A stretch of DNA of 64,000 nucleotides from Eucalyptus grandis (GCF_016545825.1 NC_052619.1:44917682-44981681), one strand, 5' to 3'; counted from the stretch's first letter, positions 30,473 through 42,167 are shown. Notes: generated from the sequence alone by a model not told the origin. Numbers and translations are program-made.

Positions 30473-33400
30473 AAAAGTACTACCCTTGAAAGATGTTTAT
30501 TGTCCGGCATTGCCAAGCACCTCTCTATCGAATGAAAATGCTTATGCACCTTTACATATGAGTGATGTATTTACACCATCATGAAAAATGTGTGTTTGAC
30601 TCAATGGAGAAAAATGAATGGTGATTACCAGTCTTTAAGGAAGTGTCATAAATCAAGAAGCAAACTCGATGGCATAACTTGAACAAATCAACATTACCTG
30701 TGCAAACGCATAAGAGTAATCCCTGTCAATTTTGCCCGGCTCGGTGTAAAGGATGCGTCATTCGGGAACCACCGGTTAAAAGAAACCTTCGTCCCGAGTC
30801 AATAATCTTAGAATCTGGAAGCCTCACTTCTTATTCCAGACACATACTCTTACAAGAAGTAATTGCCATTAGAGAATTGGAGGTTTTGATTGTCCATCTC
30901 AGATTCCATAGAAGCTTGAGGTACATGACTTTGCCTGATCAAAGGCAGAAGGAGAAATTCCACAGAAGGAATGCGTTGAAGATAAATCAACAACCAGCAA
31001 TCATGCATACATGGTCACAAGTGAGGAAGGCCAATCGAAAGAAATGTCAAACTATGCTAAGACGAAAAGGCTGTCATCGACATTCAAACATCATCGGAGT
31101 CGCAAATACAAACTTTGGAGAATAGTAATTTGGTATCGTTTCCAATACTCCCCTTCTTTAAATTCACTTTTGACATATTCCCCTATTGACGGGGAGCATC
31201 ACAACTCAAGAACCAAACTCAATGGTTAGGCAAATCAATATTGGCCAAGCTAGTACGTGGAAATGACCCACATTAAATTCACTGGCTTCGTGTAAAAAGA
31301 CATGTCATCCGGGGAGCTAATTCGAGAATAATTGACCTAATGAAGCAAGGGACATAGGACTTGAGTCCCCTCTCACCTTAGGTTCACCCAATCATCTGCA
31401 AACCGGTGAAGGGTAAAGTTGTATCGCTTCCAGTTATTCGACTCTTGAAAGAGTTCATGACTAACACATTCCCTCTTGTTTGTTGCGAGAATCACATTTG
31501 TCAAAAGCAAGGATAAAGAATCAATGAGAAGCATGTCTTGTTTGTTGCGGGATTAATCGACTATCAAAAACAAAGATAACAAATCAATGAGAGGCATGAC
31601 AAACTCTCCCAAGCAAAATGGCATCTCAAGTATTGCCAAAGCAAATGACAGAAAACCTTCGAGGCCTCAACTCACATTTAATTTTGGCCAAACTAATTGA
31701 TCTACCTGTACATCTTCTCTTCTGCAGGGGCAAAAGCAGAGATGCCCGATCAGATTCCCAACCTCGACCGATCATTCATGTGTCATATTCCTAATCAATA
31801 GGGACAACCATCGATGTCCATTTGCGAATAACCCTTTTGATGTTCAAAATCTAGCATATTTGGAAACACCATTATGTTAGCCCCTAAAGTTGTCAATAGG
31901 GTCTTTTATGAGTCAAAACCATTCACTTGTTTTGAAGAGTTCAAACTCCATCATATTCAAAATGTTGCATGTCATTTCCAGATGAATTATGCATGATGAT
32001 TTCGTCTGTCTAAGTCACTGATTCCATTGAGGATTATCAGAATAGACAGCTAAGTGAAGAATACAAGATTAATTGAGCATGCTGGATGAGGCGTGTCAGG
32101 ATGATGATAGGCAAGCCATATCCTACACACAGTCCCCCCATCTATACACTTGTGAGATGAGTGCAAAAGATTCCATGGCTGCAGGGTAAAGAGTTCTCTC
32201 GCGAATGGTACGATAACCAAAATAGTGAGAGGCATTCCATTGCTCACCCCATTGAGCCCCATACATTGGTGAAGCTTCTCTCATATCCCCGTCAAAGAAC
32301 CACCCCACCTTTGGGGCAAGTCGAAAACAAGTCAGCATCACAAAGTGAGAAAGGGGATAGAAATTTTCTTGCTTGCACTTGCATCAATCTTCGAGTGTCT
32401 TTATTGCATATGAACACTCGCGTTAATTTAAGTGCCCTAGAGTCATGAAGAGCAATTCTTTCTTTACGCACTTGTATTCATTGTACAACCCAATTGAGTC
32501 TGTAAATTCACCCTCACCTAGAGGCAAAGCAGAAGCTACTACCGTTTGAGCAGCATAATCAAAAGCGCCGACAAAATAGGAAGACTCAATAGTCCAACAA
32601 AGGCGTTTGCTTGAACTTGTCAAGATCAGCTCTCAAGCAACAAGAATGAAAAAACATGAGCATAAAAAAGCAGTGTACCTGGTAAAAGCAAGGTCAATGC
32701 CCATAAATGAAGAACTGGAATAAAAATAGGGGCATGAAAAAGCAAAGGTGTCTGGTAAAAGCAAGGCCAATGCCCCCATCAAAAATGCAGCCAAGAAAAT
32801 GTTGTTGTGGTCCATAAAACCTCCATTTGACAGTAAAAAAAGACTAGTGACAAATGCCAAGACAATCACCAACTCTCACCCTCTTACATGTGAGCCAAGT
32901 CTACATCACATTCCCATTGTAAAAGTCTCTTCAGACTAGGGGCACTTCAATTAACGTGGGATTTCATATGTTTATAAGCATCGCTCGAAGAAGTACGAGC
33001 AAGACTATTCTATCTCTTTTCGCAAGACTCTTGACTTGCAAACCCGGAGATGATCGTGCAACATTTTCGTCCATCAGCTTCAACCTTGATGGTCCCATTT
33101 GATGAACTACTGACCAAGACTTCATCACATTTTCAACAAAGACCTCTCACATTGGTAAAGTTGTGATTGTTTGCGAGAATACTCGGACCCCGCCGACATG
33201 ATGACAAAGTGAGATAGTGTGGTCCTTATAAATCCTGCATCAATGGTCGGGATAGCCTTTTCCATGAGAGTGAGCGGAAAGTCCTTTTGACCTGAAAGTC
33301 CCTCATCGGCATGCTCAAGACATCTACATTCTAAATGAAAGTTGTCTTTCAAAATCTTCCCAGTGGAAATCAAAAGATGCAGAACTGACAAAATTATCAT

Positions 33401-33489
33401 GCATGAATCTCATTTGAACTCATGAATTTACAGCATATACAATCATGTGTGCATATTGTGCTAATAACAGACATACTCTCAGAGATTAG
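30473..33489 (+). other. non-coding 3' region of the Tat-type element
   Basis: No conserved protein domain. Local duplications include 2 x 62 bp at about 31474-31600 (TCTTGTTTGTTGCG... units) and 2 x 73 bp at about 32655-32790 (CTGGTAAAAGCAAGG units). Segments near 30652-30700 and 31198-31245 also resemble each other (AACTCGATGG / AACTCAATGG, AAATCAA.ATT). Long 3' untranslated regions are normal for Tat/Ogre elements. Confidence 0.6.
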
Positions 33490-34145
33490 AGGTATTGTTA
33501 GGTAAGCATATCCCTATCCCCCTTTATCGTTGAATACCTGCTTTGTCTAGGTACTCTCCTCTTGACACTCGACTTATTCAAATTGTCTCTTGAGTTTCGA
33601 TGCTTGCAACTGTCTTAGCATCCCATTGTCTTTGAGTACCGGCCACCATCCGGATACTCCCTTTTCCTGACACTCGACCTATTTGAGTTGTCCAAAGAGT
33701 ATTGATACTTGTGACTGACCAAGTATCCATTTATCGTTGAATACCTACTGCTGTCTAGGTATCCCTATTGTCTTTGAGTACCGGTCACCGTTCGGATACT
33801 CCCTTTTCCTGACACTCGACCTGTTCGAGTTGTCCCCAGAGTATTGATATTTGTGACTGACCAAGTATCTCTTGGAATACCTACTGTTGTCTAGGTACTT
33901 CCTTGTCATGACACTCAGCTTGCCCGAGTTGTCCCCAAATAATTAGCAACTATTCAAGCATTCCATTGCTTTGTGTGCTTGCGCCTACCCAGGTATGCTT
34001 TCTTACCCTTGGACCAACTGAGTAGTCCCAGGTTGTATCATTAAGTACTTGTGTTCATCCAAGTATCCCAGTACTTTGTACACCTGTGGCTATCCAGGTG
34101 TTCCACCCTTTTTAAGTGCCTGTGGCAATCCAGGTAAGCCTCGTG
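33490..34145. repeat. tandem repeats, block 1 of the Tat 3' region
   Basis: Degenerate units of about 90-140 bp marked by GACACTCGACCT, GTTGAATACCTACTG and TGTCTTTGAGTACCGG (the last at 33627 and 33769). They are followed to 34145 by shorter units containing ATCCAGGTA-like phrases. Confidence 0.8.
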
Positions 34146-34162
34146 CTACATTCAATTCCCCT

Positions 34163-34335
34163 TTACTAGGAGGTGAGAGACCTTCACGAATATTCGGGGC
34201 ACGCCCTCGATATTCCCATTTACCAGGAGGTGAGAGACCTTCATGAATATCCAAGGTACATCCTCGATATTCCCAAATACCAGCAGGTGAGAGACCTTCA
34301 CATATATGCAAAACCCATCCTCGATATTTCCACAC
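34163..34335. repeat. 57-bp tandem repeat, three copies (block 2)
   Basis: GGTGAGAGACCTTCA occurs at 34172, 34229 and 34286, exactly 57 bp apart, followed each time by a CCTCGATATT phrase. Confidence 0.95.
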
Positions 34336-34360
34336 GAATATCTCAGGTATCTTCCAAATA

Positions 34361-34830
34361 GATGCTCTGAGAAAGGTTGGCGCATCTCCCGAGAAAGGTC
34401 GGGTATCAGCTAGTGTCTTCGACAGAAGTCAAACACCCCACAAATCGATGCCCTGAGAAAGGTCGGCGCATCCTCCCGAGAAAGGTCGGGTTCCAACTGG
34501 TGTCTTTGACAGAAGTCAGACACCCCAACAAAACAGATGCTCTGAGAAAGGTCGGCGCATCTCTCGAGAAAGGTCGGGTTCCAACTAGTGTCTTCGACAG
34601 AAGTCAGACGCCCCACAAATCGATGCCCTGAGAAAGGTCGGTGCATCCTCCCGAGAAAGGTCGGGTTCCAACCAAAGTGTCTTTTGGAAGTCGACACCCC
34701 AACAAAACAGATGCTCTAAGAAAGGTCGGCGCATCTCCCGAGAAAGGTCGGGTACCAAGCGGTGTCTTCGATACAAATCAGGCACCCACAAATGAGATGC
34801 CCCGAGAAAGGTCGGTGCATCTCCCGTCAA
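34361..34830. repeat. 86-89-bp tandem repeat, six units in alternating pairs (block 3)
   Basis: Units start at 34361, 34447, 34536, 34622, 34710 and 34796. They alternate between type A (GATGCTCT(G/A)AGAAAGG) and type B (GATGCCC(T/C)GAGAAAGG), giving a two-unit higher-order period of about 174-175 bp. Each unit itself contains GAGAAAGGTCGG and GAGAAAGGTCGGGT as internal doublets. Confidence 0.9.
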
Positions 34831-35060
34831 GGCGACCGAAGAAAGGTTCGGGTCCTAGACAAATCATGGATTGTTTTAACGGGCGACCGAAGAATGGTTC
34901 GGGTCTGGAAGAGCGATCTCGTCACGGCGACCGAAGAATGGTTCGGGTCTGGAAGAGAAAGCGATCTCCCGTTAAGGCGACCGAAGAAAGGTTCGAATCC
35001 TAGACAAATCATTGATTGTTTTAACAGGTGACCGAAGAATGGTTCGAGCCCTAGAAAAGC
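34823..35060. repeat. 44-51-bp tandem repeat, five units (block 4)
   Basis: GCGACCGAAGAA(A/T)GGTTCG occurs at 34832, 34883, 34927 and 34977, with a variant near 35027. Confidence 0.9.
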
Positions 35061-35307
35061 AACCTCCTCATATCACCAGGTAAGATGACGCCTTGATACT
35101 TGCCAAAACTCGGGGTTCACACCCTATCTCACTCACTCCCGGTAAGTAACTACAGGTATCTTCTTATCTGTCTTAATATATGTAAAGTTATATTGCTCTT
35201 TTCCTACATAGAATAATAGATCCCAAGTAAAATATAATCTGCTACGCATGTATGGATAAAATTGAGGCATCGATCTGTCTTTGAATGCAACCTCTGCGAG
35301 CTCACCT

Positions 35308-35320
35308 TCAAAGAGAAGAA
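35308..35320 (+). promoter_or_regulatory. polypurine tract of the Tat-type element
   Basis: AAAGAGAAGAA-type purine run directly before the 3' LTR, the site that primes plus-strand DNA synthesis. Confidence 0.7.
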
Positions 35321-37510
35321 ATTTGACACCTCAATTTTAATTAGTTTTATTAATTAAGTTTTTAATTTTATCTTTTCGGATAAATAGATAATAAAAAGAC
35401 AAAACAGCAACAAAAACCAAATAAAAACACCAAAAAAAAAAAGCAAAAGCCCAGCCCATCTTTTTTTTCTCTCCTTTTCTTCTCCCTCCGCGTGGCCCAT
35501 ATGGCCCATTTTCCTTCAACCTTGGCCCGGCCCCTTTTCTCTCTTCTTCTTCCTCCTATCTTCTTCTTCCTCAGTCGCTTGCATCCCACGCGCGGTGGCG
35601 GCGACGCGCGAAGGATAGCCTACGGCCGAGGAGTGTAGGGCGACGTCGGCCGAAGGGGATAAGATCGCAGCGCCATTAATGCTAAGCGAGCTTCGCTGGA
35701 AAGCTCGATGGGACACCGGTTCAGCCGAGCGAAACCGGTGGGCAAGCCGGAGGCCGGCGACCGAGCCCCTCCGTCGACCGGAGTTCCTTCGCCTATAAAT
35801 AGGTGGCCTCGAGCATCGTCGGAGGCGTGGCGAGCTCGGAAATCCTTCACCGAGAGACATCGGGAAGGATCGAAGGGCGAGCGCAAGAGAGAGCTCGAGT
35901 CGCGAGCTCGGCCCACCCTCCACCGAGACTTCGGGAAGGCAGGCGGCGAGCGACTTCGAGAAGGTCAGATCCGGCCGGTGGAGGCTCGGATCTGGCCTGA
36001 GTGAGGAGAAATCAAGGCCGAGGAGGGTCCGGTCGAGTTTTTTGCTGTTGTTGTTGCCGCCGGACGCCGTGCCGCAGCCGTTCGCCTCAGTCCCGACGCC
36101 GTTGCTTCGACGGCTTGTTGTCGTGCCCCACCTGCGAAGCCGTGATCGGTCCGTCGACGCCGCGCCAGATCGGGAAACCGAGTTGCCCAGCCACCACCAT
36201 CCGGACGCCATCGCCACGAGCAGGTAATGCTACCGCCACCGCCGCCGTTGCCGTCGCCATAGTTTCCCCCCTCCGCAGTCCAACTCTCGTCACTACCGTC
36301 GCTGTCGCCGCCACCGCCGCCGTCACCGCCGCCGTCGCCGCCGCCCGACGTCGTTGCTTTGTCGTCCCCGCTGTCATGCCTCGGCGCCGCGATTCGGGAA
36401 CCCTAGGGTTCCCGATTTTCCGGGTCGCGACCCCGGGTTGTCGGGTCGGACCCGGATCGGGAACCGGGTAGGGATTCCACGAATTGCGGGCGCGGCGGAA
36501 GACCGGGTCGCGATTCGGATCCGGGTCGGGTAGGGTTCGCAGGGAGCCGGGTCGCGGAACGGGTCGTGGACCCGGGTCGTCGGGCCGGGCCGGGCGTCCC
36601 CAAACGCCCGGCCACGGCGTCGTTTTAACGAAATAAGAAAAAAATTATGAAAAATCCGAGTCGGGCCCGCAACGTGGGCCCGTCTCGCATTTGGGTCGCC
36701 AACTCGGGTCGGACCCAACTGCGGATCCGACCCGGGTCGGTTTTATTTTATTATTATTTTAATATAAAATAATAAATATTTTATTTTCAAAAAAAAAAAA
36801 ATCAAATCAAAATCAAAAAGTGTTTTATTTTCGAAAAAAATATTTAAAATTGTCGAAAAATGTTTTATTTTCTAAAAAATCGAGAAAAATCAAAAAATAG
36901 TTTATTTTCCAAAAATATTTTGAAAAATATTAAAAAATATTTTATTTTCCGAAAAAAAAATCAAAAATAAAAAATATTCCATATTTTCCAAAAAATGCCA
37001 AAAATCCAAAAAATCCAAAATTTCATGAAAAAGCCAAAAAAAAAAATCAGAAAAAGCCAAAAGACTTGTATTTTTCCAAAAAAATACTAAAAATACCAAA
37101 AATCCCTTTTATGTCCAAAAATGAGAAAAATACCTAGAAAATGTTTTCCCTCCCAAAAATGCATGGAAAATCCCTCGAACATCCAAAAACCTCGGGGTTT
37201 AAACAAGATTAGGTACCGAAAGGGCATTAGTGATTAACTAGTGTAATCAAGTCCCCGATCCTAATTTCTCTCGGTTACGCGAGGGGTGAGTATTTCTCCG
37301 ATACTTCACTTGGGTTTCTAATCAACCCACCCCAAATCGATTAGTGGCGACTCCGTTTTAAAATTAATTTATAGGTTAAAAATTTAGATTATTAAAGTCG
37401 TGAATTGGTGGACTTGGGAGAGTCCGGGCATAATTAATTTCAACCGAGCCATTAGCCTCCTTAGGCGCTCGTACCTGATTGCAGGCGCCAGAAAAAAAGA
37501 GGTCGCGACA
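35321..37510 (+). repeat. 3' LTR of the Tat-type element
   Basis: Nearly the same sequence as 24810-26963, 2190 bp, ending GAGGTCGCGACA. Its first two bases read AT where the 5' LTR has TG. TATA box CCTATAAATAGG lies at 35792-35803. An extra (CCG)n-like stretch at 36290-36350 distinguishes it from the 5' LTR. High similarity suggests a fairly recent insertion. Confidence 0.92.
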
Positions 37511-37634
37511 ATAATGGATGTGCACTTGATTATATAAAGTCAACACTCTCTTTCACACGTATGTTGGCCGAGCTTTCTGTACAACGACTCACTAATATGA
37601 ATGAAAATTGCATAGAATGAAATTGAAATACGTA
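37511..37634. other. short gap between Tat element and zinc-finger gene
   Basis: Begins with the target duplicate ATAAT. This is the immediate 3' flank or 3' UTR of the minus-strand zinc-finger gene, so the 12.7-kb element landed 124 bp past its stop codon. Confidence 0.7.
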
Positions 37635-38280
37635 TCATTGACAACCGAAATACCAGGTTAGGCCATCATTCGTTCTTTTGAGCTGACCAAGCATCGAAAG
37701 GCATAGTAAATAGCAAGACCGACCAAGTCGAAGCTCCAAATCAATTTCTTCGCTGTCCTCATCGCTCCTCATTACCTGGCCAATCTCCACACTCGATCGA
37801 CTAATACTCAAGCTCAAGTTTGCTGTCAAAAGTTCACATTCTCTACTCAACCTCGCCAAGCTCGGGATTTTGAAGTCAAAACTTTGAATATAATTTACTT
37901 GGTGCTTGAACAGGGTCGCCGGCGAAGCAGACAGGCCCTTTTGATAATTTTTCTGCAACTCCCTGATTGAATAATAATAGGGTTGTGCACCGTGTTGGTT
38001 GTTCATACACACTGTATGGTCACCAGCAGTTATGACGCCATCATGGGAGGACGGTTGCTCGTTCATCTTATGGCTTGCCTTCACACAGTCCTTCCGGTCG
38101 TATGTTCATGTGGCCGCCTAGGGCTTGCGGGTTGGTGAACCCTCGCCTGCAGAAAGTGCACTCGTAGAACCACTGCTTCCAGGTGGCGTCGTCCTTGATG
38201 TCCTGACCTAACCGATTACCTGGTCCAACATCGCTTCCTTCTTTGCTTAAGGTCTCTCGAGTGTGCTTCGCAGGGTCCAT
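37635..38280 (-). pseudogene. SUPERMAN-type C2H2 zinc-finger transcription factor with EAR motif, frameshifted
   Basis: Single-finger C2H2 proteins of this class bind DNA through a QALGGH finger and repress through a C-terminal EAR motif. From ATG 38278-38280 (MDPAKHTRET; a weaker in-frame ATG lies at 38305-38307) the frame reads WFYECTFCRRGFTNPQALGG then HMNI. There an extra base (about 38097-38100) breaks the codon of the second zinc-binding His, and the frame ends shortly after. The other frame continues RKDCVKASHKMNEQ... to SEEIDLELRLGRS (EAR) and stops at 37635. The C-terminal extension past the EAR is longer than usual. Without a second His and the C-terminus, the product would be inactive; a base-calling error is the alternative. 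TAC1 is a similar family member, but orthology is not established. Confidence 0.85.
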
Positions 38281-38476
38281 TGCGAAAGAGAAAGGGAGAA
38301 AAATCAAAAGACCTATTCGCTAAGTTGAAAGCGAAGAGACTAGGTCTTGTGTGCTTGAACTTAGCTGGTGAAATAAAAAGAATTGGTTGGGATATGGTAG
38401 AGAGAGAGAGAGAGAGAGAGAAGGATTTGGAGGGATGTGAGGGATGTGAGGGAGGGACAGAGACAAGAAGAAGATA
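38281..38476 (-). promoter_or_regulatory. putative 5' UTR of the zinc-finger gene
   Basis: On the minus strand it contains a CT-rich run (GA on the plus strand at 38400-38422), typical of plant 5' leaders. Confidence 0.5.
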
Positions 38477-38776
38477 TTGGCATTTCTGGGTGGCTTTAGT
38501 GAAATGGTATTTATACATACAACAGTTTGGCGTTTGCTGGAGAGAAGGTATTTTATACATACTAACAGTTTGGCGTTTGCTGGAGAGAAACTATTCTTTT
38601 CGCCGGCTCTGCCATGGAGGTCAGAGTTGGCATTTCTGGGTGGCTTTAGTGAAATGGTATTTATATACATACAACAGTTTGGCGTTTTCTGTAGAGAAGG
38701 TATTCTATACATACTGACAGTTTGCCGTTTGCTGGAGAGAAACTATTCTTTTCGCCGGCTTTGTCATGGAGGTCAC

Positions 38777-38777
<1 letters not shown>
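38477..38777 (-). promoter_or_regulatory. 150-bp tandem duplication with TATA boxes upstream of the zinc-finger gene
   Basis: Two units, 38477-38626 and 38627-38777, both starting TTGGCATTTCTGGGTGGCTT. Each contains a minus-strand TATA-like box (TATAAATA at 38508-38515; TATATAAATA at 38658-38667). Each also has two copies of CAGTTTGGCGTTTGCTGGAG or close variants, at 38523, 38566, 38675 and 38718. A CT repeat follows at 38779. Confidence 0.75.

Positions 38778-38778
<1 letters not shown>

Positions 38779-38822
<44 letters not shown>
38779..38822. repeat. (CT)n microsatellite
   Basis: About 22 CT units. Confidence 0.97.
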
Positions 38823-38827
<5 letters not shown>

Positions 38828-40871
38828 GTTGTAGCTCTCATCCAAATTTTCTTGGTATGGTTAATTTGTTAATTTGTAATTTAGGATGAATAGGACCCCA
38901 CTTTTTTCAAGAGAAAAGATCATGAGTGACTTCCGTATACGGTAGGGAGACTAAATGACCAATATAATACCAAATTCGGGAGAGAATTGTTCTGACCTCG
39001 TTGCCCTTGTAAGGTCAGACAATCTAATAAGATCGCATCAACATTGGTACGCAAATACTAAGAAAGCGGTACAAACAATGTATAACTAAGTGGACTCGAA
39101 ACATAGTAAGGACGAGCATCTGCCATCTGGCTTTGTCGCCGAATCACATGTCTCATTCATCAAATTGCAACTGATGTGTGATGGGGATAGTGACAATGTG
39201 ATTTATGATGGATGATGATCACCACTGAGGCATAAAGGACACGCCACTAGTTAAGGATAAAGATCGAGATAGATGAAGTCTACCACTAAGGCCGAAAGGA
39301 ACACCATCAGCCAAGAATGAAGGACTCCAAAATAGGAGCACCCAAACCTACAGCAAACCCACCAAGAAAGGATAAATGATTCTTTGGCCATCACCAAAGC
39401 GAATTTGGATAAACAAGCGAAATAAGAAATTTGGTCACTTGAGGAAATTCTCACATTCGTGGAAATGCAAGTCTTCTTAGTACAAATGAGATTACGTATT
39501 AATTTATAGAGGAATTTTGCTAAACAAAAGAAAACAACTCTCGTAATTCAAACTGAAATGACTCTTGGAGTATTCACATTATTAAGACTCTTGAAATTGT
39601 CATCATAATAAAAATTCATAATAATTAGGAGTAAATACATTTAACTAGGAACATATGCATTGTAATTAAGATAATACTCTTCAAATTCGTCCAGTGGTCC
39701 GGGCACCCAAACAACCACCTTGAAAGATTGACAAACAACAACAAGAATCGATTAAAATGGCCTCTAGTCAGTAGTCATTTAGCAGCTTCAGAGTTGACAA
39801 CAAACTTGTAAATCGACATCCTGATAGTCGATGATAACCATGAAACCAACAACTAGTGCTTTGAATTGTGACAACTTCAACCTTGAACCTACCGAACCAT
39901 ATTACAGTTGAAATTGGCTTTCGCAAGTGGAATTAATGATTGGCTCGGTTCAATTGAAAACACATGAATTGCATTTGAAATTAGTTCCATAGAATCTAAT
40001 GCTCCCGCATCAATGATACATGTCCATTAAGTCATCATTCATTAAATTTCAACCTCCTTAATTATTATGGCCCGCATGATATTATTAATTAATGATTTAA
40101 TAATGATTTAAATGCTATAAAAGAAAGATTGGTTATAAAAAGTTGCAACCATCATAAAAATGTGCAATTCTTATGAGTAAGTTACAGTTCCTTCTAAGAG
40201 GTGCGACTCTTATGAAGATAAAATGTGCTTTGATAGAAGGCACCTAATGGTAGCCTATATAAATAGAGTCTAGATCTCTCTCTACCCAAGACAATGAACT
40301 TTGTATTCTATCTCCATCAAATAAAATACATTAAGAAAAGTGGGTCAGGGGGAGAAATCAAATTTCTTCATCTCTTCAACTTTTGAAACAATTATTTTCA
40401 ACAGTATTGTTATGGATACATGTATGTCATCATTCCTATTATTTTGAAATATCGTAAAAATTAAAGATCCCCTATTTTTGAATTTCCACATAAAAAAATT
40501 ACATTATCCCTAACGCTCCCTCCCTCCTAGCAGCCAAATCCTAGCATCGTTTCAAAGCCATTGTCAAGCCCTTGACGAGATCTGGCCATCGTTATCTAGA
40601 TCTTACCAAAATTATGATAGCAAGACTAATACGGACTTCTCCTTTCGATATCACGTTGTTGTTTGGCTTATTGACAACCGATGACATGGAGCTAGGGACG
40701 CCAATCTGTTGTCTTCATAAATTCCCTCACCCCCTGATCACCAATAATCGAGTGACAATGGACACGCTATTATTCACTAGTATAAACTAGAAAAAAGAAT
40801 CAATTGATACCCTAATATCGCTGTTATCCACTACTATACAAAAGGAAAAAAAAAATCATTTCATCACCTAA

Positions 40872-40874
<3 letters not shown>
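38823..40874. other. no gene; possible LTR near 39950-40402
   Basis: Mostly featureless. Around 40080-40402 there is an LTR-like arrangement: GCCTATATAAATAGAGTC (TATA box near 40254-40270), then AATAAAATAC (polyadenylation-like) and an end TTTTCAACA at about 40402. No primer-binding site follows and the left boundary is not visible, so it is only a candidate solo LTR. Confidence 0.4.

Positions 40875-40935
<61 letters not shown>
40875..40935. repeat. (CT)n microsatellite
   Basis: About 30 CT units. Confidence 0.97.
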
Positions 40936-40937
<2 letters not shown>

Positions 40938-42167
40938 GTCCTCATCCACGCGCTGCCACCGAGTGTCACGACTCCAGCCACCCAATCAATGGTGACATCC
41001 ACTAGACCACCTCATCGCCAGCCTTGACAATGGAAGCGCCTCATCGCGCTCTACTATAGTCAGTATAGTCAGCAAGCTCACAAATGGAGTCGATTTTGGG
41101 GAGGGAGGGAGGGAGAGATAGATGAGCAACGGGGATGAAAGAGAGAGGAGAGGTGACTCCCCGTTGGGGGTGGCCTGATTAATGCAACGGCTGAGCTTGA
41201 TTATCATAAGGGCATTGAGGATTAGGGGTAATTATTTTCCAATGGGCCAGTGAGGGTGCAAATACTTCCCACTCCTACTAAATCGAATCAAGGAACCCCA
41301 TCCCCTGGTGAGAAAGGGAAGGTGAGAAAGTTTTACGGCTATTTAGGATTGATCAGTAAGGGCTTTTAAGTGGTTTACTTGCTCACTTACCTTGAAAAAG
41401 ATAGCTATTCAATGGATCGAGAGGTCATTCACTTTCTTTGGATTCTCTAACATTGTATTCATACGAACTAATCCCGACAAGAACCAACCCCTTCTTCTGG
41501 AATCGAAAATTGGACCGGAAATGCTAGTCCACAGTTTGTGGAACCAGGGATCGCCAATCTAGTCCTAGGCCTATTAGGAACCGGACCAAGTGGGTCCAAG
41601 AACCGGTTGTTGTCCCTCGCATTCCCCATTTTCTAGCAAACACGAACTCCATGCCTCAACAAACAAACAACGAAACCCAGATAACCATAAACCGACTATT
41701 ACAAAGCGAGAGAAGCTAGTGGACTGGAGACTAAAGTGCGAAAATTAAGGTTTATTGCAGAGAAATGGGAGCATGAAAAAGGAGTAGAGACAGAGGAAGA
41801 GCAAGTACCTCCGAGCCGGTGAGAAGAGGGCTTAGCGTTGAATAGTAAAGAGAACTTTTGCAATGGAAAACACAGTTAGTTGAAGCGAAAACAGAAATTG
41901 GGGGCAAACTCTCTAGTGGTTTTGTACAGAGGAAGAAGAAGAGTCAAAGACCAAGACGAAGATTGGGAGATGAGAGTTGGACGAGTGATTAGGGTTTTCT
42001 CCAATTCGGATCTCTAAGTAAGTCGTACGAAAATTATATTGCAAATTAGGGCAGTTAGGTAACCAGCGTCAAGATTGCAAGAAGCGAGAGGCAAATTAGT
42101 ACTAGAGCCAAGGTTGAGAGTGAGCCGATGAGCGACAAGCGTCGAGCCTACAAGAGGATTGAGTATC

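Larger units (their letters stand above)
24810..37510 (+). mobile_element. Tat/Ogre-type Ty3/gypsy retrotransposon, 12.7 kb, internally deleted
   Basis: Two long, very similar direct LTRs enclose an internal region with a primer-binding site, a DUF7745-like/Gag region, a coiled-coil Gag part, integrase, a long non-coding 3' region with tandem repeats, and a polypurine tract. The 5-bp target duplication ATAAT is exact at 24805-24809 and 37511-37515. Protease, reverse transcriptase and RNase H are absent: the sequence jumps from Gag to the integrase zinc-binding region within about 20 bases near 29380-29400. The element would depend on enzymes from relatives. The lineage call rests on the primer site, the Gag type, the LTR size and the repeated 3' region. 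Confidence 0.9.

Noticed and set aside
34361..35060. Regularly spaced repeats resembling a CRISPR array
   Set aside because: The units are contiguous tandem repeats without unique spacers, in a plant retrotransposon, with no cas genes. They are minisatellites.
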